Shown piece by piece: positions 18,180 to 26,424 of a stretch of 64,000 nt of DNA. A model generated the notes under the pieces. The model ran no database searches and was not told the DNA's origin. It saw only the letters and a program-made list of their open reading frames with translations. Origin of the DNA: Streptomyces sp. GESEQ-35 (GTDB lineage: Bacteria; Actinomycetota; Actinomycetes; Streptomycetales; Streptomycetaceae); assembly GCF_017948485.1 (NCBI RefSeq), contig NZ_JAFFSX010000001.1:124001-188000 (forward strand), in the 5' to 3' direction. Within the stretch, counting starts at the first letter, position 1. Every line of letters begins with the position of its first letter. Position numbers and translations under genes: made by a program.

Positions 18180-18244
18180 GGTCGTCGGCTTCGGTCGTCG
18201 GCTTCGGTTGTCGGCTTCGATGGTGAGCGTCGGTCGTCGGGTTC
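18180..18244. repeat. 13-bp tandem repeats between nucleoside hydrolase and ade
   Basis: GGTCGTCGGCTTC occurs at 18180-18192 and 18193-18205, GGTTGTCGGCTTC at 18206-18218, a diverged unit at 18219-18231, and GGTCGTCGGGTTC at 18232-18244. It fills most of the intercistronic spacer, including the region just upstream of the ade start codon. Confidence 0.85.
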
Positions 18245-18255
18245 AGGGCCCGATA

Positions 18256-19263
18256 TCAGCCTCGGTGAAGGGGGTTGTGGGCGTCGGCGCCGTAGTGGCG
18301 CAGCAGGCGGGAGACGAGGAAGGCGCGGAAGGCATCGGTTTCGACGCCGGTGGCCACCTTGGCGTTGTGCGGCAGCCCGGTGCGTCCGTGCACATCGGCG
18401 ATCAGCTTGCCGCGGGAGAACTCGCCGCCGCATTCCACCGTCACCCAGGCGTCGGTCCACTCGATCAGGTCGGGGCGTACGGTGGCGGCCACCGCGAGCG
18501 CGTCGTGGACCGCGCAGGCGGCGACGCCATGGCGCTGCTCGTACCGGGTGGCGAGGTGGTCGAGCATTCGGCCCGCCGCAGCGGTGGCGGGCGCGCCGTC
18601 GGCCAGCAGCTGTTCGATGTCGGCCCGGGTCGTCAGCGCCTTGCGGGTCACGTCGAGCCCGACGATCCGCAGCGGCACCCCGGCCTCGGTCACGAACCGG
18701 GCGGCCTCGGGATCGGCGAGGAAGTTGAACTCGGCCGACGGCGTGACATTGCCCGGCGCGAAGGCCGCCCCGCCCATCAGCACGATCTCCTTGATCGACG
18801 AGGCGGCCTCCGGGTGGGCGTGCAGCAGCGCGGCGATGTTGGTGAGCGGCGCGGTGGCGATCACGGTGGTGCCCGCGGGCCCTCGGTCCCGCAGCTGCGC
18901 GGCCAGCCATGCGACGGCGTGCGCCGGGTGCGGCGTACGCGCCGACGGAGGGAGGTGTACGCCGCCGAGCCCGCCCTCGCCGTGCACGGGTTCGTCCGGG
19001 ATGCGGACGGCTCGGGCGATCGGTCCCGCGTGCCCGCGCACCACGGGTACCCGCGCGTCCACCCCGATCAGATCGCACAGTCGCAGCGCGTTGTCGACGA
19101 CCTTTCCGATTCCAACGTTCCCGGCGACGGTGGTGATGCCGGTGACGTCGAGCTCGGGCGAGGCGAAGGCCAGCAGCAGTGCGACGGCGTCGTCGATACC
19201 GGGGTCGCAGTCGATGACGACCGGCTGCGCGACCGGTACCTCGACCGGCTGCGGGTGTGTCAC
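18256..19263 (-). CDS. inosine-uridine-type nucleoside hydrolase
   Basis: 335 residues from the GTG at 19263, which overlaps the stop of the binding-protein gene (GTGA). The N-terminal VVIDCDPGIDDAVALLLAFA is the calcium-binding DxDxxxDD motif of IUNH enzymes. VVAGNVG-like TTVAGNVGIGKVVDNALRL follows, then LVMGGAA-like EIVLMGGAAFAPGN, PSAEFNFLADPEAA and a C-terminal CAVHDALAVAA with the last calcium Asp. It cleaves nucleosides to ribose and base in the cytoplasm. Next to adenine deaminase it would release adenine from imported adenosine. Confidence 0.92.
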   Translation of the reverse strand: MTHPQPVEVPVAQPVVIDCDPGIDDAVALLLAFASPELDVTGITTVAGNVGIGKVVDNALRLCDLIGVDARVPVVRGHAGPIARAVRIPDEPVHGEGGLGGVHLPPSARTPHPAHAVAWLAAQLRDRGPAGTTVIATAPLTNIAALLHAHPEAASSIKEIVLMGGAAFAPGNVTPSAEFNFLADPEAARFVTEAGVPLRIVGLDVTRKALTTRADIEQLLADGAPATAAAGRMLDHLATRYEQRHGVAACAVHDALAVAATVRPDLIEWTDAWVTVECGGEFSRGKLIADVHGRTGLPHNAKVATGVETDAFRAFLVSRLLRHYGADAHNPLHRG

Positions 19264-20306
19264 CCGGACACCTCGCGCTGGAAGCGGTCGACCCACTCGT
19301 CGTTGCTCTTCACGGCCAGCTTGAGGTCCGGGACGGTGAAGCCGGCCGCCGCGGGGTCGGTCGCTGCGTCGCCCACCACCTTGGTGATGTCCGAGGGAAT
19401 CTTCGCGTCCTCGTTGACGGGCTTGTCGTGGAAGGTCGCCGCGGCCTTCTCCTGGACCTTCGCCGACAGCAGGTAGTTGATGAACTTCTCCGCGCCCGCC
19501 TTGTTGTGCGCGCCCTTCACCAGCTGCGCGGTGTTGGAGACCACGTACCGGCCCTTGTCCAGGGGCGCCCAGGCGATCGGCTTGCCCGCCTTGACCGGGT
19601 CGATGGCGAACAGGTCGAGCGCCGGGGCCATCTCCACCTCGCCGCGGTCGAGCAGGCTGACGAGTTCGGTGCTGCGGCTGAAGTACTTCAGTACGTTCGG
19701 AGAGTTGGCGGCGAGCTTCTTGAACGCCGTGTCGGTGTCCTCGGGGCCCGAGCCGTAGGTCGCCGCGGTGGCGTAGAGGAAGGGCACGCCGGCGCTGGTC
19801 GAGATGTCGGGGATCGCGATCCTACCCTTGTACTCGGACTTCCAGAGGTCCTTGATACCGGGCGCCTTGTCGACCTTGTCGGTGCGGTAGAGCATGCCGA
19901 GCAGCTGGTACGTGTACGCGGGTGCGTAGCCGTCATTGTCCTTGGCGAAGTCGTGGATCTTGTCGACGTTGGGGACGGCCGACGGGTCGATCTTGTCGAA
20001 CAGGCCCTGCTCACGGCCCCGTTGGGCGAAGAAATCGGAGATCATGGCGACGTCGACCGTCGGGTTGCCGCGGTTGATCTGGAGCTTGGTGAGCCGCTCG
20101 GCGTTGTCGCCGCTCTCGACCTCGACGTCGATGCCCGTCTCCTTCTCGAACGGCTTGACGATGTTCTTCTCGAACAGGTCGACGCCGAAGCCGAAGGTGG
20201 AGACGGTCAGCTTCTTGGGGTCCTGCTCCCCCGCGGCCGATCCGGCGCAGCCGGCCAGCGGAAGGACCAGCAGGGTGGCCGCGGTGGTGGTGGCGAGTCG
20301 TCTCAT
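19260..20306 (-). CDS. ABC transporter substrate-binding lipoprotein (PotD-like)
   Basis: 348 residues with a lipoprotein signal ending LAGC (Cys20). The mature protein is a family-1/PotD-like solute binder: LTVSTFGFGVDLFEKNIVKP, VDVAMISDFFAQRG, YAPAYTYQLLGMLYRTDKV, AIPDISTSAGVPFLYATAAT, and AEKFINYLLSAKVQEKAA. Relatives bind polyamines, thiamine or iron. Here the operon partners are purine enzymes, so a nucleoside or purine ligand is inferred. The start lies in a 4-base overlap with the ATPase gene upstream. Confidence 0.88.
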   Translation of the reverse strand: MRRLATTTAATLLVLPLAGCAGSAAGEQDPKKLTVSTFGFGVDLFEKNIVKPFEKETGIDVEVESGDNAERLTKLQINRGNPTVDVAMISDFFAQRGREQGLFDKIDPSAVPNVDKIHDFAKDNDGYAPAYTYQLLGMLYRTDKVDKAPGIKDLWKSEYKGRIAIPDISTSAGVPFLYATAATYGSGPEDTDTAFKKLAANSPNVLKYFSRSTELVSLLDRGEVEMAPALDLFAIDPVKAGKPIAWAPLDKGRYVVSNTAQLVKGAHNKAGAEKFINYLLSAKVQEKAAATFHDKPVNEDAKIPSDITKVVGDAATDPAAAGFTVPDLKLAVKSNDEWVDRFQREVSG

Positions 20307-21307
20307 GAGGTGGGCTGCTCCTGCTTCGTCCGGGGGAGGTCGATCGTGTGCGCGGCGGGGAGATGGAGGCGTACCTGACGGCCGGTGTGCAGCTCGAAGT
20401 CGCTGCTGGTGGCCAGGACGGTGCGGCCCTGGGACACGGCGGTGACGACACAGTCGGTGCCGCGGAACCGTACGGCGGTGAGCACGGCGTCGACCGTGGT
20501 GCCGCCGGAGGGGGTGGGGGATTCGGGGGTGAGCACGTCGACGTGCTCCGGCCGGATGGTGACCGTACGGCCGTCCGGCAGGTCGACGAAGTTCTCGTAT
20601 CCGAGGAACTCGGCGACGAATCGGTTGGCTGGAGCTCGGAACACCTCGCGCGGGGCGCCCTGTTGGGCGACGGTGCCCTGATCGAGGATGACCATGTCGT
20701 CGGCGAGCTCCAGGGCCTCCTCCTGGTCGTGGGTGACCAGGATCGCGGTGAGCCCCGTCTCCTTCTGGATACGGGCGAGTTCCTGGCGCATCTGGATACG
20801 CAGCCGCGCGTCCAGGTTGGACAGGGGCTCGTCGAGGAGGAGCACCGAGGGGCGTACGGCGACGGCGCGGGCCAGTGCGATGCGCTGCTGCTGGCCGCCG
20901 GACAGCTGCTTGGGTTTGCGGCCGGCGAGGTGGGAGAGGCCGACCAGCTCCAGCGCCTCGCCCGTCCGGGTGCGCAGCTCGCCGTCCGGGATGCCCCGCA
21001 TCCTCAGTCCGAAGGCGACGTTCTTCTCCACGGTCATGTGCGGGAAGAGCGCGTACGACTGGAAGACCATGCCGATGTTGCGGCGCTCCGGCGGGAGCCT
21101 GGTGGCGTCCTCGCCCTCCAGCAGAACGCGGCCCGCCGTGGGCTCCAGGAACCCTGCGATCATGCGCAGGGTGGTGGTCTTGCCGCAGCCGCTGGGGCCG
21201 AGCAGGGCGGTGAACTCCCCGCGGCGTACGGTCAGATCGAGCTCCCGTACCGCTGCCGTCCCCGCGAACTCCCGTGAAACGGAGTCGAGTTGAACCACTG
21301 GCGTCAT
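20303..21307 (-). CDS. ABC transporter ATP-binding protein (PotA-like)
   Basis: 334 residues from the ATG at 21307, preceded by AGGAAG; a GTG at 21340 overlapping the permease stop is an alternative. Walker A GPSGCGKTT, Q-loop NIGMVFQSYALFPHMTV, signature LSGGQQQR, Walker B VLLLDEPLSNLDARLR, switch His in ILVTHDQEEAL. The C-terminal TOBE domain (DGRTVTIRPEHVDVL onward) is typical of PotA, FbpC and CysA. It drives the two permeases of this operon. Confidence 0.92.
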   Translation of the reverse strand: MTPVVQLDSVSREFAGTAAVRELDLTVRRGEFTALLGPSGCGKTTTLRMIAGFLEPTAGRVLLEGEDATRLPPERRNIGMVFQSYALFPHMTVEKNVAFGLRMRGIPDGELRTRTGEALELVGLSHLAGRKPKQLSGGQQQRIALARAVAVRPSVLLLDEPLSNLDARLRIQMRQELARIQKETGLTAILVTHDQEEALELADDMVILDQGTVAQQGAPREVFRAPANRFVAEFLGYENFVDLPDGRTVTIRPEHVDVLTPESPTPSGGTTVDAVLTAVRFRGTDCVVTAVSQGRTVLATSSDFELHTGRQVRLHLPAAHTIDLPRTKQEQPTS

Positions 21308-21336
21308 CGGCGTCTTCCTGTCGTCGCGTACTGTGC

Positions 21337-22125
21337 TCACCGGCTGAAGACCTTGTTGAAACCGACGAGGCGCTCCGTCAGCAGGGCCGCGCCGACCGTG
21401 GCGGCAAGCAGCAGGGTGCTCACCGCGGCCACCGTGGGGTCGTAGGAGAACTGCACGTAATTGAGCATCTCGACGGGCAGCGTGGAGATCCCGGGCCCCT
21501 TCAGCAGCAGCGACAGCGGAACGTTGTTGAAAGAGGTCAGGAAGGACAGCACGGCCGCCGACACGATGCCGGGCGCCATCACCGGCAGCGTGATCGTGAA
21601 GAACGTCCGCAGGGGTCCGGCGCCGAGGCCCCTGGCGGCCTCCTCCAGCGCGGGGTCCGACAGGGCGAGCGAGGCGCCCGTGACGCGTACCGCGTAGGGC
21701 AGCAGCAGGACGGTGTGGCCGATCAGCAGTGCGCCGAGAGCGGTGATCCGCATGGTCACCATGAGCTGCTGGAAGAGCGCGAAGCCCAGGACCAGTTCGG
21801 GGACGATCGCGGGTGAGAGGAAGAGCGTCTCGACCGCCTTGTGGCCGCGGAACGTGTGGCGCTGCACGGCCAGGGCCACCGGGATGCCCAGCACCAGCGC
21901 GAACAGGGTCGCCGCCGCGGCCACCAGCAGACTGGTCAACAGGCCCTGCTGGAACGAGGCGTTGGACAGCGCCTGGTCGAACCAGCGCAGCGAGAAGCCC
22001 GGCGGCGGGAACTCGACGGTGTCGCCGGACGAGAATCCGATGGCGACGACCAGCAGGATGGGCCCGAGCAGAAAGACCATGGCCAGGGCGGACAGCAGGG
22101 ACAGAACGGGGCGTCGGCGTATCAC
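21337..22125 (-). CDS. ABC transporter permease (PotC-like)
   Basis: 262 residues from the GTG at 22125, overlapping the upstream permease's stop (GTGA at 22122-22125). It has six hydrophobic segments and the EAA loop EEAARGLGAGPLRTFFTITLP between them. The N-terminal ILLVVAIGFSSGDTVEFPPP extracellular segment is typical of PotC. It forms the membrane channel with the neighbouring permease. Confidence 0.92.
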   Translation of the reverse strand: MIRRRPVLSLLSALAMVFLLGPILLVVAIGFSSGDTVEFPPPGFSLRWFDQALSNASFQQGLLTSLLVAAAATLFALVLGIPVALAVQRHTFRGHKAVETLFLSPAIVPELVLGFALFQQLMVTMRITALGALLIGHTVLLLPYAVRVTGASLALSDPALEEAARGLGAGPLRTFFTITLPVMAPGIVSAAVLSFLTSFNNVPLSLLLKGPGISTLPVEMLNYVQFSYDPTVAAVSTLLLAATVGAALLTERLVGFNKVFSR

Positions 22126-22952
22126 GACGTGGCCACCTTCGCCGATATCCGGCCCGAGGCCCAGCCGACCACGAGCACCAGTACGGTCATGATCAGTGCG
22201 ACGGCGCTGGCCCCGCCCCAGTCCAGCTTCACGTTCGCGTAGTCGTAGAGCAGCGTCGCCAGGGTGCGGTTGCGGGAGCCGCCGAGCAGCAGCGGTGTGG
22301 TGAAGGCGGTGACCGCTCCGGCGAACACCAGGGTCCCTCCCACCAGTACGCCGGGCAGGGCGAGCGGCAGCACGATCCGCCGGAAGGCCCGGCCGGGGCT
22401 CGCGCCGAGGCCGCGCGCGGCGTCTTCGAGGCCGGGGTCTATGTGCGACAGCGAGCTGTACGAGGTGAGGATCATCAGTGGCATGAACAGCTGGGTGAGA
22501 CCGGCGACCAGGGCGAACTCCGTGTAGAGCAACTCGGGCGGACGGTCGGTGAGTCCGGTCGCCAGGACGGCGTCGCTGATCAGGCCGTTGCGGCCGAGGA
22601 CGACCAGCCAGGAGAAGGTCCGCACCACCGTGCTGAGCAGCAGCGGGAAGACCGCGAGCGCGAGCAGCAGGCCCTGGCGGCTCTTGGGAGCACGGGCGAT
22701 GAGGTAGGCCGTCGGGAAACCGAGGACCAGACAGACGAGGGTGACGGTGACGGCCACGCGTACGGTCCGGGCGAGCACGCCCAGTACGTAGCTGTCGGTG
22801 AGCATGGCGCCCAGCTTGCCGAGCACGTCGGGGTGTTCGGCGGCGGGCGGCGCGAAGAGCGTCACGACGAAGGGGAACGCGAAGCCGAAGGCCAGCAGAG
22901 CCAGGCCGGGCGCGAGCAGCAGTCCCAAGGTGGCCTTCCGGGACATACTCAC
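22122..22952 (-). CDS. ABC transporter permease (PotB-like)
   Basis: 276 residues, first gene of the purine-linked operon. Hydrophobic segments alternate with the EAA loop EDAARGLGASPGRAFRRIVL; AKSRQGLL-like PKSRQGLLLALAVFPLLLST and LTQLFMPLMILTSYSSL are family regions. Its promoter region carries the LacI-type operator array, so the whole six-gene operon is probably controlled there. Confidence 0.92.
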   Translation of the reverse strand: MSMSRKATLGLLLAPGLALLAFGFAFPFVVTLFAPPAAEHPDVLGKLGAMLTDSYVLGVLARTVRVAVTVTLVCLVLGFPTAYLIARAPKSRQGLLLALAVFPLLLSTVVRTFSWLVVLGRNGLISDAVLATGLTDRPPELLYTEFALVAGLTQLFMPLMILTSYSSLSHIDPGLEDAARGLGASPGRAFRRIVLPLALPGVLVGGTLVFAGAVTAFTTPLLLGGSRNRTLATLLYDYANVKLDWGGASAVALIMTVLVLVVGWASGRISAKVATS

Positions 22953-22973
22953 ACCCCCTCTCAGAGATTCCTA

Positions 22974-23022
22974 CAACCGGTTGCTGCAACCGGTTGCTGC
23001 AACCGGTTGCAGCAACCGGTCG
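22974..23022. promoter_or_regulatory. tandem LacI-type operator array
   Basis: The palindrome CAACCGGTTG occurs at 22974-22983, 22987-22996 and 23000-23009, and a fourth copy broken in its last bases (CAACCGGT) starts at 23013. Spacing is exactly 13 bp. It lies between the divergent starts of the permease operon (22952) and the LacI gene (23102), so one array can control both. Confidence 0.85.
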
Positions 23023-23101
23023 ACGTGGACGATACTTTCGGCCGGATCGAGGCGTCAACGCGCTCGTGTAAAGATCCCGTTACGCACACACTGGGGGCGA
23101 G

Positions 23102-24106
23102 ATGGTGACGCTGGCAGACGTCGCGCGCGCGGCGGGGGTGTCCAAGGCGACCGCGTCACGCGCGCTGAGCCGGCCCGACATGGTCGCGGCGGACACCCGC
23201 GAGCGGGTGCTGGCCGCCGCCGGGGCCATGGGCTTCGAGTTCAACGCGAGCGCCCGGGCACTGACCACCGGCCGGACCGGCCTGATCGGCGTTCTGGTCC
23301 CGAGCCTCGCCAACCCCTACTTCGCCCCGATCGTGACCGGCGTGCAGCGCGCACTGTCCGAGCACGGCGACAACATCCTGCTCGCCGTCTCCGAGGGTTC
23401 ACAGAGCAGTGAGCACGAGCTGGCGGGGAAGCTCGCCTCACGCGTCGACGGACTCGTCTTCATAGCGCCGGTGAGCCCGGACTCGGCGATCCGGGAGTTC
23501 ACTTCGAAACTGCCGGTCGTCACCGTGGACCGCACCGTGCCAGCGGTGCCCGGCGTCCTGATCGACACCCCCGGTGGCGTCGCGGACATCGTCACGCACC
23601 TGGCAGGCCTCGGTCACCGGGCCATCGCCTACGTGGGCGGCCCGGAGGGCTCATGGATGGCCGAACGGCGCAACAGCGCGGTCGAGGAGGCCGCCCGCCG
23701 CAGCGGCGTCGACCTCACCGTGCTCGGTCCCGTCGCCCCCCGGATCGACGCAGGGCTGGCCGTCGCCGAACGCATCGCCGCCGAACGGAGCGTCACCGCG
23801 GTGGTGGCGTACAGCAGTTACCTGCTGCTCGGCCTGCATCTGGGGCTGCGCGACGCCGGTGTGCGGGTCCCCGAGGACATCAGCCTGGCCGCGTCGGACG
23901 ACCTGACCTCGATCAGCACGGAACGTCCCGACACCACGGCACTACGGGTTCCGCTCGAAGAAGCGGGCATCGCGGCGATCCGCCTGCTCCAGGAGCCCAA
24001 CCCTCCCAAGCGCGCCCGAAGGCTGCGCATCGCCACCGAGTTGATCGTCGGCGCCTCCACCGCCCGCGCCACCGGCTCCGGGCGCTTGTCCACCCGCCGG
24101 CGATGA
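23102..24106 (+). CDS. LacI-family transcriptional regulator
   Basis: 334 residues. The N-terminal LacI helix-turn-helix is VTLADVARAAGVSKATASRA followed by LSRPDMV, with the hinge ASARALTTGRTGLIGVL. The effector domain is a type-I periplasmic-binding fold (VLVPSLANPYFAPIVTGVQ; VDGLVFIAPV; VTVDRTV; VAYSSYLLLGLHLGLRDAGV; PEDISLAASDDL). It is divergent from the purine-linked ABC operon, with operators between. Inducer is probably a purine or nucleoside, by context only. Confidence 0.92.
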   Translation: MVTLADVARAAGVSKATASRALSRPDMVAADTRERVLAAAGAMGFEFNASARALTTGRTGLIGVLVPSLANPYFAPIVTGVQRALSEHGDNILLAVSEGSQSSEHELAGKLASRVDGLVFIAPVSPDSAIREFTSKLPVVTVDRTVPAVPGVLIDTPGGVADIVTHLAGLGHRAIAYVGGPEGSWMAERRNSAVEEAARRSGVDLTVLGPVAPRIDAGLAVAERIAAERSVTAVVAYSSYLLLGLHLGLRDAGVRVPEDISLAASDDLTSISTERPDTTALRVPLEEAGIAAIRLLQEPNPPKRARRLRIATELIVGASTARATGSGRLSTRRR

Positions 24107-24169
24107 CCTGGGTCTCCCCGTGCGACGGACGTCAGTAGGGGGTGGTTGCCCATCGGATCGTCCGGCGTT

Positions 24170-25693
24170 TCAGCGGGAACGCTTGCGGCGGCGGACGACG
24201 AGGACGACGGCGCCCAGCAGGACCCCCGTTGTTGCGGTGGCGACGAGTGCCGTGCGGCCCGCGCCCCTGGTGGAGGGAGTGTCGCCGGACGGTGTGGCCG
24301 ACGTGCCGAAGGCGAAAGTGACGCTGTCGTTGGAGGCGTCCGGGTCATGAAGGGGGAAACCGGCTGGGCCGGGACGCACGGTCGCCGTGCCCTTGGCGCC
24401 TTCGTACCCCTTGCCGGTCCTCACCGACAGTTCGAACAGCTGACTCTTGCCGGCGGCGACACCGAACGGCACGGTGCACACGTAATGCCGATGACCCGCC
24501 TCGAAAGGTGCCGTCTCGGTGCCGCTGACCCAGAGCAGGCAGGGGCCGTAAGGGTCGTCCTCCTGCTCCATGTCAGCGGTGCCGGTCACGACCGCATCCT
24601 TGGGCAGGACAACCTCGACCAAGGCGATGGACCTGCGGTCAATCCCGTACGCCGAGGCCGGGCCGTGGTTCACGGCGCTGATGTCCAGGGTCCACTCGTC
24701 CGCCCTGCGGCCTGGCACTGCCTTGGCATCGGCCGCGAGATCCGCAGAGTTGTCGGCCGAGACGGTGATCCCGCCCTCGGCACCGTTCTCGAATCCGCCT
24801 CCCGCTCCGGACACCTCCACCAGAGTGAGCGCCTGCCCGGTGCCCTGGTGACTGCCGCCGCCGGGTTGTTCGCCCTGGTTCAGCAGTTTGACCGAGTAGT
24901 CGACCACCGCGGTCAGGACACGCTTGCCGACGGTGGCGGTCAGGGGGCTGCTCAGCTCCACGACGGCCCCTGCGGGCACCGGGGCCGGGAAGATACAGGT
25001 GACGGATGTCTGGCTGCCGGGTTCGATGGGGTCGTCGCCTTCGCCGTAGGCGCAGTTGGAGAACTTCCGGTCGAAGACCAGACCGCCCACCGATTCCCAT
25101 CGCAGCATGATCCGCCGGTCGGTGGCCAGATCCCCGGTGTTGCGGAGCCGAAGCGGAAGATCGATCCGGGACCCGATTCCGGCGTCCGTCACCTCCGGCA
25201 GCCTGCCGACGACCAGGTCCCGGGTGCCGACGACCACGTTCGTCTTCGCAGTGGCGCCGGTGGCATCGTCCGCCGTGAGGGTGTACGTGATCGTGCCGCC
25301 GTCGCCGGGGGCGGCGCCCGCGTCCGCACGCAGGGTGAGCTCGACGTCCCGGCTCTGCGAGGCGTCCTTGTTGACGCAGGTGAAGACCTGCCCGTCGGCC
25401 TTGCACCTCGGGTCGTCGACCTCCACGCCCGCTACGCCCGCCAGGTCACGCGCATCGATGACGACCGTGTCGTGCGTGGGAACCGGGACCTGCGCCCCGC
25501 CGTCCCAGAACATCCAGCCCACGGTGGCCGGCTGCGCCGCCGCCCCCAGGTTGATCTGCTGTTCGGCGCTGATCGTCGCGTGTGCCCGCGTCGGCAGGGG
25601 GGACGGATCGTCGGCTACGGCGGCCGCACCGGGCGCCAGGGCGAGCAGCACGGCAGTCGGCACTGCGCCGAACGCCGTGCACCTAGGGTTCAT
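24170..25693 (-). CDS. secreted, membrane-anchored surface protein
   Basis: 507 residues from the ATG at 25693. Residues 1 to about 27 form a signal peptide (AVPTAVLLALAPGAAAVADD). The middle has several Ig-like/CARDB-type beta domains (DVELTLRADAG; DLPLRLRNTGD-like IDLPLRLRNTGDLATDRRI; WTLDISAVNHGPASAYG) and Cys pairs that could form disulfides. The end has a transmembrane helix (TALVATATTGVLLGAVVLVV) and an RRRKRSR tail. I see no LPxTG or LAxTG motif before the helix, so membrane anchoring rather than sortase attachment is likely. Role unknown; possibly adhesion or cell-surface structure. Confidence 0.75.
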   Translation of the reverse strand: MNPRCTAFGAVPTAVLLALAPGAAAVADDPSPLPTRAHATISAEQQINLGAAAQPATVGWMFWDGGAQVPVPTHDTVVIDARDLAGVAGVEVDDPRCKADGQVFTCVNKDASQSRDVELTLRADAGAAPGDGGTITYTLTADDATGATAKTNVVVGTRDLVVGRLPEVTDAGIGSRIDLPLRLRNTGDLATDRRIMLRWESVGGLVFDRKFSNCAYGEGDDPIEPGSQTSVTCIFPAPVPAGAVVELSSPLTATVGKRVLTAVVDYSVKLLNQGEQPGGGSHQGTGQALTLVEVSGAGGGFENGAEGGITVSADNSADLAADAKAVPGRRADEWTLDISAVNHGPASAYGIDRRSIALVEVVLPKDAVVTGTADMEQEDDPYGPCLLWVSGTETAPFEAGHRHYVCTVPFGVAAGKSQLFELSVRTGKGYEGAKGTATVRPGPAGFPLHDPDASNDSVTFAFGTSATPSGDTPSTRGAGRTALVATATTGVLLGAVVLVVRRRKRSR

Positions 25694-25800
25694 ACACGTT
25701 CGATGCGCGGGGTGCCCCGAAGGTTGCACACCGGAGGTCACGGCCGCCGCAGCCCCCGCCAACCCGGCCGCCTCGAAGAGCAGCCGCAGCCGCTGCGTTC

Positions 25801-26172
25801 CGTCGCCGGATTCGATTCGTCGACCGGGCGGCAGACGCGGGCATCGACCTGCAGCTCTCCGGCCACACCCACGGCGGCCAGATCTGGCCCTTCCACCACC
25901 TGGTCCGTATCGACCAGCCCGCCCTCGCCGGCCTCAGCCACCACGGCACCCGCACTCTCCTCCACACCAGCCGCGGCACCGGCTTCTGGGGCCCGTCGTT
26001 CCGCGTCTTCGCCCCCAGCGAGATCACCCTGCTCGTGCTCCGCTCCCCCAGCAGCCCACCGCTCGCCAGCACCGGGCGCCCGGGCACTCCGCTTGGGGCG
26101 GTCCATGAGCAGGGGGCAGGTCGTCCGCCAACGGCGATGGTGCCGGCATCCTTCTGGGGGCGACGTTCATGA
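25801..26172 (+). pseudogene. C-terminal remnant of a metallophosphoesterase
   Basis: In frame with 25831 the plus strand reads AADAGIDLQLSGHTHGGQIW, PFHHLVRIDQPALAGLS and TSRGTGFWGPSFRVFAPSEI. GHTHGG is the last metal-binding motif of calcineurin-like phosphoesterases of the YkuE/YaeI group. The GD/GNHE motifs that belong upstream are absent and no start fits, so only the final quarter survives. Confidence 0.75.
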
Positions 26173-26424
26173 CCGGGTCCGTCTCGCTGCGGCCAGGATC
26201 CGGTCCGCTCCCGCGCCATCGCCGTCAACGAGTCGCAGCGGGCACGATGTGCGCGAGTCCGCTCAGCCCTTCCGGCGGGAGCTGGCCCGGTGTCGAGAAC
26301 GAGCCACGGTCCCTGGCGGAACAGGCACTAGCGGCAAGGGCACCCATCCTGAAGTCTGACCGCACATGCCTGACAGCGTGCTCCTCCCACCAGGGTGTCG
26401 ACACTACGACGGAGGCAGCAGTTG

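Noticed and set aside
18180..18244. CRISPR or att site
   Set aside because: Directly adjoining 13-bp units without spacers and no integrase or tRNA nearby.
16810..19476. 888-residue plus-strand ORF
   Set aside because: It runs antisense to adenine deaminase and nucleoside hydrolase, which both have clear catalytic motifs; its protein is low-complexity V/G/R/A/H typical of shadow frames.
22974..23022. CRISPR array
   Set aside because: Repeats are 10 bp at 13-bp spacing with 3-bp gaps; this is an operator array.
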